DNA of 64,000 bases, taken from assembly GCF_034190915.1 (NCBI RefSeq), contig NW_026947506.1:9299501-9363500 (forward strand), given 5' to 3'. Source of the DNA: Cavia porcellus. Lineage: Eukaryota > Chordata > Mammalia > Rodentia > Caviidae. Of this stretch, positions 63,926 to 64,000 are shown one piece after another. The notes beneath the pieces are model-generated. The model saw only the letters and a program-made list of their open reading frames with translations, searched no databases and was not told the origin of the DNA. Both the position numbers and the translations under genes were made by a program. Numbering within the stretch: the first letter of the stretch is position 1; each line of letters opens with the position of its first letter.

Positions 63926-64000
63926 GTAGCACACCCTGCGACCGCACCCTGGGAACCCCAGGAACCATCCCTGTAGCTCCTGTCCCATGCAGCCCACCCC

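Larger units (their letters stand above)
49836..64000 (+). other. MARCHF8: Inferred second intron of MARCHF8 (continues past the window)
   Basis: It begins with the donor gtagtagg. The conserved next exon (NEKTLGHFMSH..., then the RING-CH exon) was looked for and not found before the window ends. Repeats and two candidate alternative exons inside it are listed separately. Confidence 0.65.

Overview
The window is mammalian nuclear DNA, almost certainly from a rodent. It has no bacterial-style gene packing. Most of it is non-coding DNA filled with rodent-type SINEs: tRNA-Ala-derived ID elements and quasi-dimeric B1 elements carrying the internal ~30-bp duplication. Older MIR, L1 and MaLR copies are also present. 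The ID copies share a lineage-specific 3' tail (ccgataaaaaggaaaaagac plus poly-A), which points to a non-murid rodent. A beaver-like lineage is my guess, not something I can prove.

Positions 1-7.5 kb are a nest of retroelements. The host element is a class I endogenous retrovirus (ERV1) on the minus strand. Reading leftward it has a 5' LTR (about 7525-7103), a primer-binding site matching tRNA-His (7099-7081), gag, the gag zinc knuckle (about 2558) and pol (reverse transcriptase FIDD box at 1369-1380, RNase H connection region near 850-880). It is broken by many stops. Three insertions sit in it: a full-length 'half-L1' (HAL1-type) element on the plus strand (3119-6263, flanked by a perfect 15-bp target duplication), an ID SINE in the LTR (7150-7233), and a solo LTR from another ERV at the left edge (about 10-483) that holds four 48-bp tandem repeats.

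Positions 7.5-13.7 kb hold MaLR/ERVL-like LTRs, MIR and ID copies and no gene. At 13.74-14.30 kb there is a strong CpG island with GC boxes and two CACGTG E-boxes, one in the perfect palindrome GTCACGTGAC (the CLEAR/TFEB consensus). It is most likely the promoter and non-coding first exon of the gene that follows.

The one firmly recognised cellular coding exon is at 49656-49835. It has a splice acceptor, a short 5' UTR with two upstream ORFs, and then 34 codons (49734-49835) beginning [15 protein letters not shown] and ending WEEQ before a phase-0 donor. This is the conserved N-terminus of MARCHF8 (MARCH8/c-MIR), a membrane-bound RING-CH E3 ubiquitin ligase of endosomes. The CpG island, 35 kb of intron, this exon and the beginning of the next intron thus form the 5' part of MARCHF8 on the plus strand; the RING-CH and transmembrane exons lie beyond the window. 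Two further stretches downstream (60472-60822, and 63741-63925 with both splice sites) look like alternative MARCHF8 exons and are phase-compatible, but are unproven.

Other points of note are a 161-bp segment duplicated almost perfectly 2095 bp apart (15613 and 17708), a 150-nt polypyrimidine tract (20103-20253), a self-complementary pure A/T block (35619-35729), and several SINEs with perfect 14-16-bp target-site duplications.
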